64,000 nucleotides of DNA, taken from CAVVEQ01 sp963802095 (GTDB lineage Bacteria; Chloroflexota; Anaerolineae; Anaerolineales; Anaerolineaceae). Where the stretch lies: positions 1 through 64,000 of the forward strand of contig CAWDHI010000007.1 of NCBI GenBank assembly GCA_963802095.1, written 5' to 3'. Within the stretch, counting starts at the first letter, position 1; each line of letters begins with the position of its first letter. Under the pieces are notes generated by a model. The model was not told the DNA's origin, made no database searches, and worked only from the letters and a program-made list of their open reading frames with translations. The position numbers were made by a program, and so were the translations under genes. Of this stretch, positions 48,244 through 58,457 are shown piece by piece.

Positions 48244-49332
48244 TTGGTGATCGGGGCAGGTCATGGCGGAAAAGCAATGGCTGCCCATCTGGCATTACTT
48301 GGTGAACAAGTAAGCTTATATAACCGTACATGGGATCATGTCAGCTTAATGGCTAAAAGGGGAGGAATTGATCTTGAGAGTTACCCGGGCGGACCTCACG
48401 GTTTTGGGCGGATAAAGACAATCACTTCTGAACTCAAGAATTGTGTTCCTAAGGCAGATGTGATTATGGTCGTTTTACCTTCCTCTGCCCATGCGGAGAT
48501 CGCCAAAGGGATCGCTCCTTTTCTGAAGGATGGGCAGATCATCATTCTCCACCCTGGGCGGACCTGCGGAGCTCTTGAAGTTGATCACGTATTAAGAACC
48601 AATGGTTGCAAAGCCCAATATATTCTGGCTGAAACAGAGACATTTATTTACGCAAGCCGCTCAGATGGACCCGCACAGGCGCGAATTTTCAGGATTAAAG
48701 AAGCAGTTCCCCTTGCCGCCCTGCCTGCGACAAATAATGAAAAAGTCCTTGAAGTAATTAATCATATTTATCCTCAATTCATCGACGGGGTAAATGTTCT
48801 TCAAACTGGATTGAATAATATGGGGGCGATCTTCCACCCTGCCCTTACTATTTTAAATGCCGGACGCATTGAATCAACACACGGAGATTTTGAATTCTAT
48901 ATAGATGGGGTCACTCATTCTGTGGCCAAAGTCCTGGAAGCCTTGGATCGCGAGAGAGTAACCGTGGCTTCCTCGCTTGGAATCCGGGCCAGAACCGCCA
49001 TGGAATGGCTCACACTTGCATACAATGTTACTGGGACTGATCTCAACGAGGCGATACATAATCAATCCGGTTATTATGGAATCACAGCCCCAGCAACCCT
49101 AACTCACAGGTATATTTTTGAGGATGTACCAATGAGCCTTGTCCCTATGGCATCTCTGGGACAGCGATTTGGAGTTTCGGTGCGTGCTATGGATAGCATA
49201 ATCCGCCTGGCTTGCGTGATCCACCAGACGGATTATTACCGGCGGGGCAGGACCGTGGATAAACTGGGGATCGACCAGCATAGCGTTGGAGAATTGACCA
49301 AATACGTTAATGAAGGGATTCGGGCGGTATGA
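48244..49332 (+). CDS. Octopine/nopaline dehydrogenase family protein
   Basis: NAD(P)-dependent enzyme family that joins an amino acid and a keto acid by reductive condensation, or runs in reverse. The 362 residues show the dinucleotide motif VIGAGHGGKAMAAHLALLG and the family's catalytic segment NNMGAIFHPALTILNAGRIE with the conserved His, then a helical domain (EWLTLAYNVTGTDLNEAI, PATLTHRYIFEDVPMSLVPM). The open frame runs back to 48214 and encodes KRKLNYLVIGAG, the expected first beta strand, so the TTG at 48244 is probably too late; the true start may use a rare codon (ATA at 48223), or a base is wrong. The gene overlaps the ATP-grasp gene by ATGA. Confidence 0.85.
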   Translation: MVIGAGHGGKAMAAHLALLGEQVSLYNRTWDHVSLMAKRGGIDLESYPGGPHGFGRIKTITSELKNCVPKADVIMVVLPSSAHAEIAKGIAPFLKDGQIIILHPGRTCGALEVDHVLRTNGCKAQYILAETETFIYASRSDGPAQARIFRIKEAVPLAALPATNNEKVLEVINHIYPQFIDGVNVLQTGLNNMGAIFHPALTILNAGRIESTHGDFEFYIDGVTHSVAKVLEALDRERVTVASSLGIRARTAMEWLTLAYNVTGTDLNEAIHNQSGYYGITAPATLTHRYIFEDVPMSLVPMASLGQRFGVSVRAMDSIIRLACVIHQTDYYRRGRTVDKLGIDQHSVGELTKYVNEGIRAV

Positions 49333-50385
49333 ATGCGCTAATCCTTGGGAGTCCAAATTCAGAAGCAGCGAACCCTCGGGAGATTCCAGAAAAATTTGCG
49401 ATTATGATCGCTGCGCTTGCCAAAGGAGGGATATTTGCCAGGTACTTCAATCCATCCAATAAAACCGAGCTCTATCAGGTATTATCTGAAAATCCAGCCG
49501 ACCTCTTTTTTTGTTCCACATACGGAATTTCAGATGAGCACTTGAAAAACGCACATCATCCACGAAATTCTGGAAGACCTCGGTCTTGCTTATATCGGAT
49601 CAGACGCGTATACCTTGAGTATTGCCCTCGATAAACCCAAGTTAAAAGTGGAATGGAAAAAAAACCGGGTCAATACACCCGCTTGGATTTTTCTGGAAAA
49701 TCGCGATTTTCGTAAAGGCACTCTTGAAACCAAACTGAACACATTTTCATCTTTCCCTTGTATTGTAAAACCGGCCAGCTCAGGCAACAGCCGAGGGATT
49801 GATATAACCTCTGTTGTTGAGAATGCAGAGGAACTAAGATTGAAGGTGGGAGAAATCTTACCGGAATTCGGTAGTGTTCTCGTGGAGGATTATTTAGGCA
49901 CAGCTGAAGATTTTCGGGAAATCACGGTGGGTTGGATAGGCAATGGATCATCTGGATTAATCCTTCCGGCAGAAGTAACAGTGCAGCTCGAGAAAAAATA
50001 CCCGGTCATTTCCACACTAGATAAAGAAGCACATCTCACCCATGTACAACAGCTGGAAGATAATTCGCAGTGGGAAGAGGTTGTCGATTTTTCACGAAAA
50101 GCGTTTTCGGTATTAAATGTCCGGGATTATGCAAGATTGGATATTATCAGGTCACGCGGGCGTTACTACGCAATTGAGATAAATGGGCAGCCAATGATCC
50201 CTGACCGCTGGTTCGAAGCTTGCGCAAGCGGGTTGGGGTTGAATACCACCCAATATATTAATGCCATCTTTTTGTCAGGTATCGTTCGAGCTATTTCGCT
50301 AGGAAATAAAACAGTGAAAATACCTCCTGAAATGTACGAGGTTGTTCCATTAAAAGTGTTTTCGGTATTGACCTCCACCTTATAA
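49329..50385 (+). CDS. D-Ala-D-Ala ligase-like ATP-grasp enzyme (one frameshift)
   Basis: ATP-dependent carboxylate-amine ligase of about 350 residues. The N-terminal piece (49329 to about 49550) and the main piece (to 50385) are in different frames; dropping one base near the A-run at 49545-49549 joins them through HIIHEILEDLGLAYIGSDAY. The D-Ala ligase hallmarks DKPKLK, CIVKPASSGNSRGI and VEDYLG are present, but the usual C-terminal ExNxxPGxT reads EINGQPMIPD, so the substrate is probably not D-alanine. Its start overlaps the opine dehydrogenase stop, showing translational coupling and a shared pathway. Confidence 0.78.
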
Positions 50386-50408
50386 ATTAATCGAATAAAA
50401 TTAAAATT

Positions 50409-51405
50409 ATGCCTTGGATAATTTTCCTAATAAGTTCAGCAGTCATCGTACTTGCAGCCATCCAATTGGCGAGAAGCGGGGATGTCATCGCGATTCGCAC
50501 AGGGTTGGGCGGGATGTTTGTCGGGTTGGTGCTGCTGGCTGCTGCAACCTCATTGCCGGAATTATTGACCTCCTTTGTTGCCATCCGCGATGGTTTACCC
50601 AACCTTGCTGTCGGGAATCTGTTGGGGAGCAATATGGTGAACATGTTTATGCTGGTAATTTTGGATCTGATCTTCTACCGGCAAAGAATTTTAAGAAGCT
50701 CCCTGCTAAAACACGCTCTCAGCGGCAGCCTGGCGGTTCTGATGATTGGTCTGGCCATTTTCTTCATGATGGGTAAACTTGAATGGCAAATTGGCTGGGT
50801 TGGCGTGGATAGCCTGGTGATCATCCTGGTGTACCTTGGTTCTATCTGGTTGATCCAGAATGACCAATCTCTAAGCCGTAAGGAAGCACGGGATCCACAG
50901 GAAGAATTGCCTGCCGATACTCCTCCCATGTGGAAGGCATTGGTCGGTCTCTTGATCGCCATCGTTCTTCTGGTTTTTGCAACTCCCCAACTGGTATCCT
51001 CCAGCGAAGGAAATCGCGCGCATCACCGGTTTGGGGACGTCTTTCATCGGAACGACCCTTGTCGCATTTGTAACCTCTCTACCCGAGCTGGTAACGACCC
51101 TGGCTGCTGCCCGAATTGGCGCCACCGCGATGGCGATCGGTAATCTATTTGGAAGCAATATGTTCAATATATTCGTACTTGGCCTTAGCGACTTGTTCTA
51201 CACCAAGGGTCGAATGATGCCCGCCATCGACCCGGCTTTTCTCCTTGTCGCCACACTTGGTTTGGTGATGACCAGCCTTGCGCTAATTGGAAACCTCGCT
51301 CGCATTAAACGTAGAATTTTGTTTATTGAATTGGACGCTCTTTTTCTTACGATCATCTATTTTGGGGGCTTATATTTCCTGTACCTACAGGGGATCAATA
51401 GATAG
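50409..51405 (+). CDS. Calcium/cation antiporter of the CaCA family (one frameshift)
   Basis: About 331 residues, ten transmembrane helices. Both alpha repeats are intact: LLAAATSLPELLTSF with NLLGSNMVNMFML in the first half, and TLVAFVTSLPELVTTL with NLFGSNMFNIFVL in the second. These acidic and Ser/Asn residues bind the cation in YrbG-like exchangers. The halves (50409-51000 and about 51003-51405) are in different frames; removing one C near 51001 joins them. It follows the ATP-grasp gene by 23 bases and may belong to the same operon or simply adjoin it. The hrcA promoter starts right after it. Confidence 0.87.
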
Positions 51406-51447
51406 AAAACGGTTTGTAAGCGTTTTATCAGAAATTCACCACCCCGC

Positions 51448-51476
51448 TTGACTTGATTTTGTCGACATGGTATCAT
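51448..51476 (+). promoter_or_regulatory. Sigma-70 promoter of the hrcA operon
   Basis: TTGACT (51448-51453) and TATCAT (51471-51476) with a 17-base spacer, immediately upstream of the CIRCE operator. Confidence 0.75.
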
Positions 51477-51489
51477 AATTCACAATGAA

Positions 51490-51516
51490 TTAGCACTCTC
51501 ACGCCGAGAGTGCTAA
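51490..51516 (+). promoter_or_regulatory. CIRCE operator (HrcA binding site)
   Basis: The perfect consensus TTAGCACTC-N9-GAGTGCTAA lies just after the promoter and 13 bases before the hrcA start codon. HrcA bound here represses the whole chaperone block until heat or misfolded protein titrates GroEL. Confidence 0.97.
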
Positions 51517-51529
51517 AAATAAGACGAAT

Positions 51530-52588
51530 ATGAACGAATCACTTACCGAACGACAGAAATTATTGCTCACACTCATCATCCACGAGTATGTGCAGACGGC
51601 TGCGCCGGTGGGTTCGTCCCACCTGGTGGACAGGTACAACCTGGATATGAGCTCCGCCACTGTGCGCAATGAGCTGGCCGAGCTGGATAGCCTGGGGTAC
51701 CTGCGCCAGCCGCACACCTCTGCCGGGCGCGTGCCCACCGAGGAAGGCTACCGCTATTTTGTCACCCGCCTCATTCAGGATACCACCCTGCCGGAATCCA
51801 CTCGCAGCATGATCAGCCACCAGTTCTACCAGACGCGAAATGATGTGGATCAATGGATGCGGCTGGGGGCTTCCGTCCTGGCGCATCAATCGCGGGCAGC
51901 GGCACTGATCACCTCGCCCCATCCGGAGAAAGCCCGCTTTAAACACGTGGAGCTCATCTCCACCCACGGGCGGCAGGTACTCATGGTGCTGGTCATGATG
52001 GGCGGCGATATCCACCAGCAGGTGCATTCACTGGAAGAACCCTTCAGCCAGGAGATCCTTTCCGAGGCAGCCCACCGCATCACCGCGCGTTTCTGCGGGA
52101 AGAGCCCCGACCAGATCGCGAAAACCACACTTCAGTTGGAAAGCCTGGAGAAAGAGGTGGCAGGTTGGATCCTGGAAGAAATGACCCGCTCGGACGCGCT
52201 TGTTTCCGGTGATATTTTCATGGACGGGTTGACCAATGTACTTGCCGAGCCCGAGTTCGCCGGCTCCGAGGATGCCCGCCGCGCGCTGCGCATCCTGGAG
52301 GAACGCTCCACCCTGCAGGAGCTGCTTTCCCGCTCCGTGCCGCAGGGGACGATTGGTGGCGTGCAGGTGCTGATCGGCGGAGAAAGCTCGTGGGACGAAT
52401 TACGCCAGTGGTCGATGGTGCTGGCCCGTTATGGCTCGCCGGGTTATGCCACCGGCATGCTGGGGGTGCTGGGACCGATGCGTATGTCCTACGGACGCTC
52501 CATCTCGGTGGTGCGCTTCCTCTCCGGGCTGCTGAGTGACCTGGTGAGCGAGACCCTGGTGGATGATACTCCTGAAAAAATGAATTAA
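51530..52588 (+). CDS. hrcA: Heat-inducible transcription repressor HrcA
   Basis: A 352-residue repressor that binds CIRCE. The N-terminal winged helix (TERQKLLLTLIIHEYVQTAA, VGSSHLVDRYNLDMSSATVRNELAELDSLGYL) and the block HTSAGRVPTEEGYRYFV are diagnostic. The C-terminal GAF-like domain ends with GPMRMSYGRSISVVRFLSGLLSDLV. It is the first gene of the chaperone block, with its own operator upstream, so it controls itself. Confidence 0.97.
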   Translation: MNESLTERQKLLLTLIIHEYVQTAAPVGSSHLVDRYNLDMSSATVRNELAELDSLGYLRQPHTSAGRVPTEEGYRYFVTRLIQDTTLPESTRSMISHQFYQTRNDVDQWMRLGASVLAHQSRAAALITSPHPEKARFKHVELISTHGRQVLMVLVMMGGDIHQQVHSLEEPFSQEILSEAAHRITARFCGKSPDQIAKTTLQLESLEKEVAGWILEEMTRSDALVSGDIFMDGLTNVLAEPEFAGSEDARRALRILEERSTLQELLSRSVPQGTIGGVQVLIGGESSWDELRQWSMVLARYGSPGYATGMLGVLGPMRMSYGRSISVVRFLSGLLSDLVSETLVDDTPEKMN

Positions 52589-52601
52589 AGGTGGAACTTG
52601 A

Positions 52602-53177
52602 ATGACCGATAAAAAAAGAGGCACAAAACCGCTGCATGGGCATCCTGAAAAGGACACTGCTCCCCTGGTTCATGAAACAAAACCCGAGGAAATGGTGACC
52701 GTACCGCTCAAGGATTTTGCGGCACAGATGAAGGAAATTGATGACCTAAAAGAACAGGCGCAATCGAACCTGGATGGCTGGCAGCGCGAACGCGCGGATT
52801 ACAGCAACTACCGCAGCCGCGTGGAACGCGAACAGAGCCAGAAGAAGCAGGACCTGACCGTGGAGGTGATCAAAAAATACCTGGCCATTCAGGATGATAT
52901 CAACCGGGCACTGAAGCACCGCCCAATGGAAGGGGAAGCCGCCAGCTGGGCGGAAGGGATCGAGCTGATCAATCGCAAGCTGGCCAACATCCTGGATTGC
53001 GAAGGACTGACCCCGATTGATGCGGAAGGCAAGGAGTTTGACCCACGGCTTCACGAAGCCATCTCACACGAGGAAAGTGACAGGCATGAATCCGGCGAGG
53101 TTATCGAAGTGGTTCAAATGGGTTATATGCTGGGCGACCGGGTAATCCGCCCGGCGCTGGTAAGAGTTGCCAAATAG
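52602..53177 (+). CDS. grpE: Nucleotide exchange factor GrpE
   Basis: Releases ADP from DnaK. The 191 residues include a long N-terminal coiled coil (KEIDDLKEQAQSNLDGWQRE, RADYSNYRSRVEREQSQKK) and the C-terminal beta domain (FDPRLHEAISHEES, EVVQMGYMLGDRVIRPALVRVAK). It starts 13 bases after hrcA with AGGTGG upstream, and dnaK follows 9 bases later behind AGGAGG. Confidence 0.97.
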   Translation: MTDKKRGTKPLHGHPEKDTAPLVHETKPEEMVTVPLKDFAAQMKEIDDLKEQAQSNLDGWQRERADYSNYRSRVEREQSQKKQDLTVEVIKKYLAIQDDINRALKHRPMEGEAASWAEGIELINRKLANILDCEGLTPIDAEGKEFDPRLHEAISHEESDRHESGEVIEVVQMGYMLGDRVIRPALVRVAK

Positions 53178-53186
53178 GAGGAACGA

Positions 53187-55131
53187 ATGGGAAAAATCAT
53201 AGGAATTGATCTTGGTACGACAAACTCCGTTGTGGCGGTGATGAGCGGCGGCGAGCCGATGGTCATCCCCACCGCGGAAGGGGAACGGCTGCTGCCCTCT
53301 GTTGTGGCGGTCAATAAGAACCACGAGCGCCTTGTCGGGCGGGCTGCCCGCAACCAGGCTATCGTCAACCCCGAAAATACGATCTTCTCGATCAAGCGCT
53401 TCATGGGGCGGAAATTCGACGACCCCGAAGTGCAACGCACGATCGGTAAGGTCCCATATAAAGTGACGAAAGCATCCAACGGCGATGTGCGCGTCACCCT
53501 GGATGGTAAAGAGTACTCCCCCCCGGAAGTCTCCGCCATGATCCTGGCCAAGTTGAAGGCAGATGCGGAAGCCTACCTGGGCGAAACCGTCACCCAGGCA
53601 GTCATCACCGTGCCGGCGTATTTCAACGATGCCCAGCGCAACGCCACCAAGGATGCCGGCAAGATCGCCGGTCTGGAAGTGTTGCGCATCATCAACGAGC
53701 CCACGGCTTCTTCCCTGGCTTACGGGTTGGATAAGAAAAAGAACGAGGTGATCGCAGTCTATGACCTTGGCGGCGGCACCTTCGATATCTCGGTGCTGGA
53801 TGTTGGCGAGGGCGTCTTCCAGGTGAAATCCACCTCGGGCGATACTTTCCTGGGTGGCGACGACTTCGACCAGCGCGTGATGGATTTTCTGGCAGAAGAA
53901 TTCAAGAAGCAGAGCGGCATTGACCTCAAAACCGACCGCTCCGCCCTGCAGCGGCTGAAGGAAGCCGCCGAGAAAGCCAAGATCGAGCTTTCTTCGATGG
54001 CGCAGACCGAAATAAACCTGCCCTACATCACCGCCGATGCCACCGGACCCAAGCACCTGGTGATGACCCTCACCCGCGCCAAGCTGGAGCAGCTCACCGG
54101 CGACCTGGTGCAAAAATCGCTGGAGCCTGTCCGCAAAGCCATTTCCGACTCCGGACTGAAAGCCTCGGAGATCAATGAAGTGGTGATGGTGGGCGGCATG
54201 ACCCGTATGCCCCTGGTGCACGAGACGGTCAAGAAGGAATTCGGCAAGGAACCCCACAAGGGTGTGAACCCGGACGAGGTCGTCGCCATCGGCGCGGCCA
54301 TCCAGGCGGGCGTGCTGGGCGGCGAGGTGAAAGATATCCTCCTGCTCGATGTCACCCCTCTGACACTCTCGGTGGAAACCCTGGGCGGTGTGGCAACGGC
54401 GCTGATCGAACGTAATACCACCATCCCGGTGCACCGCTCGCAGATCTTCTCGACCGCATCCGATGGCCAGACCCAGGTGGAGATCCACGTGCTGCAGGGC
54501 GAACGCCCGATGGCAGCCGATAACAAGACCCTGGGTCGCTTCAACCTGGATGGCATTCCACCCGCACCGCGCGGCATCCCGCAGATCGAGGTTTCCTTCG
54601 ATATCGACGCGAACGGCATCCTGGAGGTGAAAGCCACCGATAAGGCCACCGGCCGCAGCCAGCACATCACCATCACCGCCTCCTCGGGTCTTTCCAAGGA
54701 CGAGGTGGAGCGCATGCGCAAGGAAGCCGAGGCACATGCCGCCGATGACCTCAAGAAGAAGGAATTAATCGAGGTACGCAACCAGGCGGAAAACACCGTC
54801 TACACCGGAGAAAAACTGATTCGCGAGAACGGGGATAAGATACCCTGAGGACGTGAAGAAACAGGTGGAGGATGGCATGGCAGCTGTCCGCGCAGTGAAG
54901 GATGGCGAGGACGCTGAAGCCATCAAGAAAACCACTGAAGACCTTGGGCAAAGCCTGCAGAAAGTGGGCGCCAGCATGTACCAGCAGCCCGCGGGCGACG
55001 CAGCCGGACCCGGCGCGGAGGGCAGCATGCCCCCCGATATGGGTGGCGATGTGCCCCCGCAGGACCCCCCCGCTGAAGGCGGCCCGGGTGGCGGCGAAGA
55101 CGTGGTGGATGGTGAGTTCAAGAACATCTGA
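53187..55131 (+). CDS. dnaK: Chaperone protein DnaK (one apparent frameshift)
   Basis: Hsp70 chaperone. The ATPase domain begins KIIGIDLGTTNSVVAV and contains YDLGGGTFDISVLD and VGGMTRMPLV; the substrate-binding domain starts after LLLDVTPLTLSVETLGG. The frame ends at 54848 after LIRENGDKIP, inside the helical lid. Removing one C from CCC at 54843-54845 continues as EDVKKQVEDGMAAV to 55131 with the usual Gly-rich tail and EFKNI end, for about 647 residues in total. Since the lid follows perfectly and DnaK is central to stress survival, a sequencing error is more likely than a real truncation. Confidence 0.95.
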
Positions 55132-55156
55132 TCCGTCAGAAATATAAAGTTGATTC

Positions 55157-55210
55157 CCTCACCCCCAATATCCTCCCCTGTGGAGGGTATGGGGTGAGGT
55201 TTTATTCTTT
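55157..55210 (+). terminator. Hairpin terminator or attenuator between dnaK and dnaJ
   Basis: CCTCACCCC (55157-55165) pairs with GGGGTGAGG (55191-55199), with an inner CCTCC/GGAGG stem, and is followed by TTTTATTCTTTT. It lies inside the chaperone block, so partial termination could lower dnaJ-prmA relative to dnaK. The arms resemble the repeats at 32587 and 60800. Confidence 0.6.
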
Positions 55211-55227
55211 TCAGGAACAAAACACAG

Positions 55228-56349
55228 ATGCCGACCAAACGAGATTATTACGAGATCCTTGGTGTTGCGCGTGCTGCCAGCCAGGATGAGCTGAAGACCG
55301 CCTTTCGAAGCCTGGCGCGTAAATACCACCCGGATGTGAACAGCGACCCTGGCGCCGAGCAGACCTTCAAGGAGATCAACGAAGCCTACGGCATCCTTTC
55401 CGACCCCGATAAACGCGCTGCGTACGATCGCTATGGCCACGCCGGGGTGGATAATATGAACGGCATGCCGGATTTCTCCAATTTCGATATGTTCTCCGAC
55501 CTGTTCGAAGGGCTCTTTGGTTTTGGCATGGGCGGAGGAAGCCGGCGGCGCAACGCTCCCCGCAGGGGGGCGGATCTTTCCTATACGGTAACACTGGATT
55601 TTGAAGAGGTTGTGAAAGGCGCGGAGAAGGAGATCGAGATTATCCGTGATGAAGATTGCTCTAACTGCAAAGGCACCGGTGCGGAACCGGGCACAAGCCG
55701 AACGAAATGCGAGACATGCGGCGGGCGGGGTGAAGTGAGGCAGGTGCGGCAGACCTTTTTGGGCTCGATGGTGCAGGTGACCACCTGCCCGGCCTGCAAC
55801 GGCGCAGGTGAGGTGATCGGCAGCCCGTGCAAGACCTGCCGCGGGCGTGGGTTGGAACGCAAGACGCTGCGCAAATTGGTTTCCATCCCGGCGGGCGTGG
55901 ATAACGGCACGCAGATCCGCCTGGGCGGCGAAGGCCAGCCGGGGGTGAATGGCGGCCCGAAAGGCAACCTCTACCTGGAGATGCGGGTGAAACCGCACAA
56001 ATTCTTCAAGCGTCGCAATGATGACGTGCTGGTGGATGTGAACATCAATATGGTTCAGGCTGCCATTGGCGAGGAAGTTGAAGTTCCCACCGTGGATGGC
56101 GCTACGAAATTACACATTCCCGCCGGTACGCAGCCAGGTAAGGTGTTCACCATGAAGAGCAGGGGCATCCCGCATGTGCGCGGGGGCGGGCGCGGGGATC
56201 AGCTTGTGATCGTCAACGTGGAGATCCCCACCAAACTCAACCAGGATCAGAAGCAGCTGCTGGAGCAGCTAGGGAAAACTCTGGGTACCGAGGTGAAGCC
56301 GCAGGAACGCGGGTTTTTCGAGACGATCAAGGAAGTGCTGGGTGGCTGA
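55228..56349 (+). CDS. dnaJ: Chaperone protein DnaJ
   Basis: Type I Hsp40 of 373 residues. The J domain contains KYHPDVNSD (HPD motif), then a Gly/Phe-rich region (FEGLFGFGMGGGS), four zinc-binding repeats (CSNCKGTG, CETCGGRG, CPACNGAG, CKTCRGRG), and the C-terminal substrate-binding domain ending in FFETIKEVLGG. It stimulates DnaK ATPase activity. Its last codons overlap the start of prmA by 8 bases. Confidence 0.97.
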   Translation: MPTKRDYYEILGVARAASQDELKTAFRSLARKYHPDVNSDPGAEQTFKEINEAYGILSDPDKRAAYDRYGHAGVDNMNGMPDFSNFDMFSDLFEGLFGFGMGGGSRRRNAPRRGADLSYTVTLDFEEVVKGAEKEIEIIRDEDCSNCKGTGAEPGTSRTKCETCGGRGEVRQVRQTFLGSMVQVTTCPACNGAGEVIGSPCKTCRGRGLERKTLRKLVSIPAGVDNGTQIRLGGEGQPGVNGGPKGNLYLEMRVKPHKFFKRRNDDVLVDVNINMVQAAIGEEVEVPTVDGATKLHIPAGTQPGKVFTMKSRGIPHVRGGGRGDQLVIVNVEIPTKLNQDQKQLLEQLGKTLGTEVKPQERGFFETIKEVLGG

Positions 56350-57257
56350 CCCACGCTGGCTGGAGATCTCGCTCACCACCAGCGGGGAGCTGGCCGAAGC
56401 GGTGGCGGAGGTGCTCGGGAGGTACTGCGCGAACGGGGTGGTGATGGAGCGTGACGTCAAATTCTATAGCGATGAGGATGAAGGCACCCCCGAGGGTCCA
56501 GTACGCATTTCGGCTTATTTACCGGTAAATGATGAACTGGAGGAGAAACGAGCCCGGCTTGAGCAGTCACTCTGGCATCTGGGGCAGATCCAGCCGCTGC
56601 CTGAACCAAAATTCAAATTCATTGAAGATGAAGACTGGATGGCAGCCTGGAAGAATAACTACCAGCCGATCGAGGTGGGCAAAGGGCTTCTAATCTTGCC
56701 GGCCTGGATCGCGCAGACCGACATGACCCGCACCGCCATCAAGATCGACCCGGCCATGGCATTTGGCACCGGCACGCACCCCACCACCCAGCTCTGCCTG
56801 ACGCTATTGGAGGGCAGGGTGAAAGCCGGGGAAGCTGTTATCGACGTGGGCTGCGGCTCGGGGATTTTATCCATCGGGGCGCTGAAGCTGGGGGCTGGGC
56901 ATGCCCTGGCGGTGGATATCGACCCGCTTTCCACGCGGGCGACGATTTCGAACGCCATCCTGAATGACGTGGACGACAACGTGGAGGTTGCGCCTTGGTT
57001 CGGTGGCTGAGATCCTGCAGGGGCTTTATTCGATCCAGGATGCGCCCCTGGTGCTGGTAAATATCCTCGCCCCGGTGATCATTCGGCTTTTCGATGCCGG
57101 GCTGGCCGAGCTGGTCTCCCCGGGCGGGGCGATCATTTTATCCGGCATCCTGGCGGAGCAAGCCGCGGGGGTGAGGGCAAAGGCTGAGGAGAAGGGCTTG
57201 AAGTTCGCGGAGCAGCGGGGAATCGCGGACTGGGTGGGGATGGCATTTTTAGCCTGA
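56342..57257 (+). CDS. prmA: Ribosomal protein L11 methyltransferase PrmA (one apparent frameshift)
   Basis: SAM-dependent methyltransferase for ribosomal protein L11. The N-terminal recognition domain is followed by FGTGTHPTTQLCL and the SAM motif IDVGCGSGILSIGALKLGA. The first frame stops at 57010; dropping one T at 56988-56989 gives DNVEVRLGSVAEILQ and continues through NILAPVI and LSGILAEQA to 57257, about 304 residues in all. The GTG start overlaps dnaJ, and dnaJ-prmA is a widespread gene pair. Confidence 0.93.
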
Positions 57258-57272
57258 TCTTGTTTAAACGAA

Positions 57273-57480
57273 TTACTTTTCAAATTTAAAGCTCCCCAAA
57301 AACCGGTTATACAATTCCCAATCCTCTTTGTCATCCTGGTGCCCGATCAGGATATTAAATAGCTGCCCGTTGTGGGCGAAGAAATAGCGGTCGGCGGCAA
57401 AAGCCTGCGGACTGCGTTCGAAGCGGGTGTGGATGGCCAGCTCCCCGTCAATCCGTTTATCTGCCTCGCGCTTATCTGCG
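57273..57480 (-). pseudogene. 5'-truncated copy of the DUF333 lipoprotein gene
   Basis: Reads ELAIHTRFERSPQAFAADRY and ends KEDWELYN...FKFEK with a stop at 57273-57275, matching the C-terminal 65 or so residues of the lipoprotein at 59813-60584 almost residue for residue. No signal peptide or DUF333 part precedes it, and the match fades beyond about 57480. It looks like the remnant of a tandem duplication. Confidence 0.75.
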
Positions 57481-57500
57481 TATTTTGGGCACAGGTTGCC

Positions 57501-58223
57501 CTACGAGGCGGAAGGTGGTATTTCTTTCTTGAGCGTGTTGATCGCTCCAATACCGAGCCACATCCACCTTAGAAAATATATACGGATAACGAAGAAAAAA
57601 GTCCAAACGCCGATAAAAACTGCATTGGACTGATATCCCTCACCAGCCTTTACCCCAAAGACTGGTTGTACACTCCCTTCGAATATAGAAAAAACCATCG
57701 ACGCAACACTAAGAAGAAATGGAGCAATACTAAAAATTGCCAGCGCACAATCCAGACCAAAGATGATCAGAGCGATTATCAATGCTGTGCGAGAACGGCG
57801 TTGGGTGAAGAACCCCAACACCAAGAAAATAAAACCAAATGCAATGGAGATAATGCCGTATCCCAGCGTTTGCAGGTATTTCACTTGAAAAAATAAGGTG
57901 GCGAAACCCAACACGATGTTTAATCCAGCGATGAAAAATATAATTTGGAATGACAGCTTCAGTCTTGAAGCGGGGTCAGAGATTGAACCCGGCAGAGGTT
58001 GTCCATCCCTTAGGACTCGAAGTTCGGATTGGATCATTTGTACTAAAAGGGATGTTCCATCGGGTAATTGAAATATCTGTCCTTTCTGTAGTTCTTTTTT
58101 ATTGGGAATAATTCCCAATAAGTTGCCTTCAAATCGAACCTCAACATTTATAAAACGACCTTTCCAAGAAATTTCCAGTGACTTTTCCCCACCTCGTTCC
58201 AGAGCATAATTTTGATTTGGCAT
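57501..58223 (-). CDS. Membrane protein of unknown function
   Basis: About 240 residues: a soluble N-terminal region of about 90 residues with beta character (WKGRFINVEVRFEGNLLGII, GQIFQLPDGTSLLVQM), then four or five hydrophobic segments (FQIIFFIAGLNIVLGFATLFF onwards) and a final helix. The ATG at 58223 with AAGGAAG upstream is preferred over the TTG at 58241. The family was not recognised. The 230 bases upstream, to the IS256-type element, are very AT-rich and hold no convincing gene; the IS may have separated the gene from its promoter. Confidence 0.7.
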   Translation of the reverse strand: MPNQNYALERGGEKSLEISWKGRFINVEVRFEGNLLGIIPNKKELQKGQIFQLPDGTSLLVQMIQSELRVLRDGQPLPGSISDPASRLKLSFQIIFFIAGLNIVLGFATLFFQVKYLQTLGYGIISIAFGFIFLVLGFFTQRRSRTALIIALIIFGLDCALAIFSIAPFLLSVASMVFSIFEGSVQPVFGVKAGEGYQSNAVFIGVWTFFFVIRIYFLRWMWLGIGAINTLKKEIPPSAS

Positions 58224-58457
58224 TTCTTCTTCCTTAAACAAGTGTTGGTGATTACTTTTTTTCTAAGGGTGAAAGGCTACTCAATTATCATCGATGAAAA
58301 GTCAGTGTATGATCAAACCAAAATGAACGGTCGATGCAAAATTTCTCCCAATAATTTATTTAAAAGGATTAAGAAAAAGTATATAGATAAATAAATATAT
58401 AGTCAAAATATTATTGCGGCTTAAATGACTTTTATCTGACTGTTTTTTCGAAATTCT

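Noticed and set aside
53064..54737. 557-codon minus-strand frame opposite dnaK
   Set aside because: A typical antisense open frame in high-GC dnaK; dnaK itself is unmistakable.
58212..58394. Small 60-codon frame upstream of the IS256-type element
   Set aside because: AT-rich, starts inside the opposite gene's 5' end, and has no recognisable feature.
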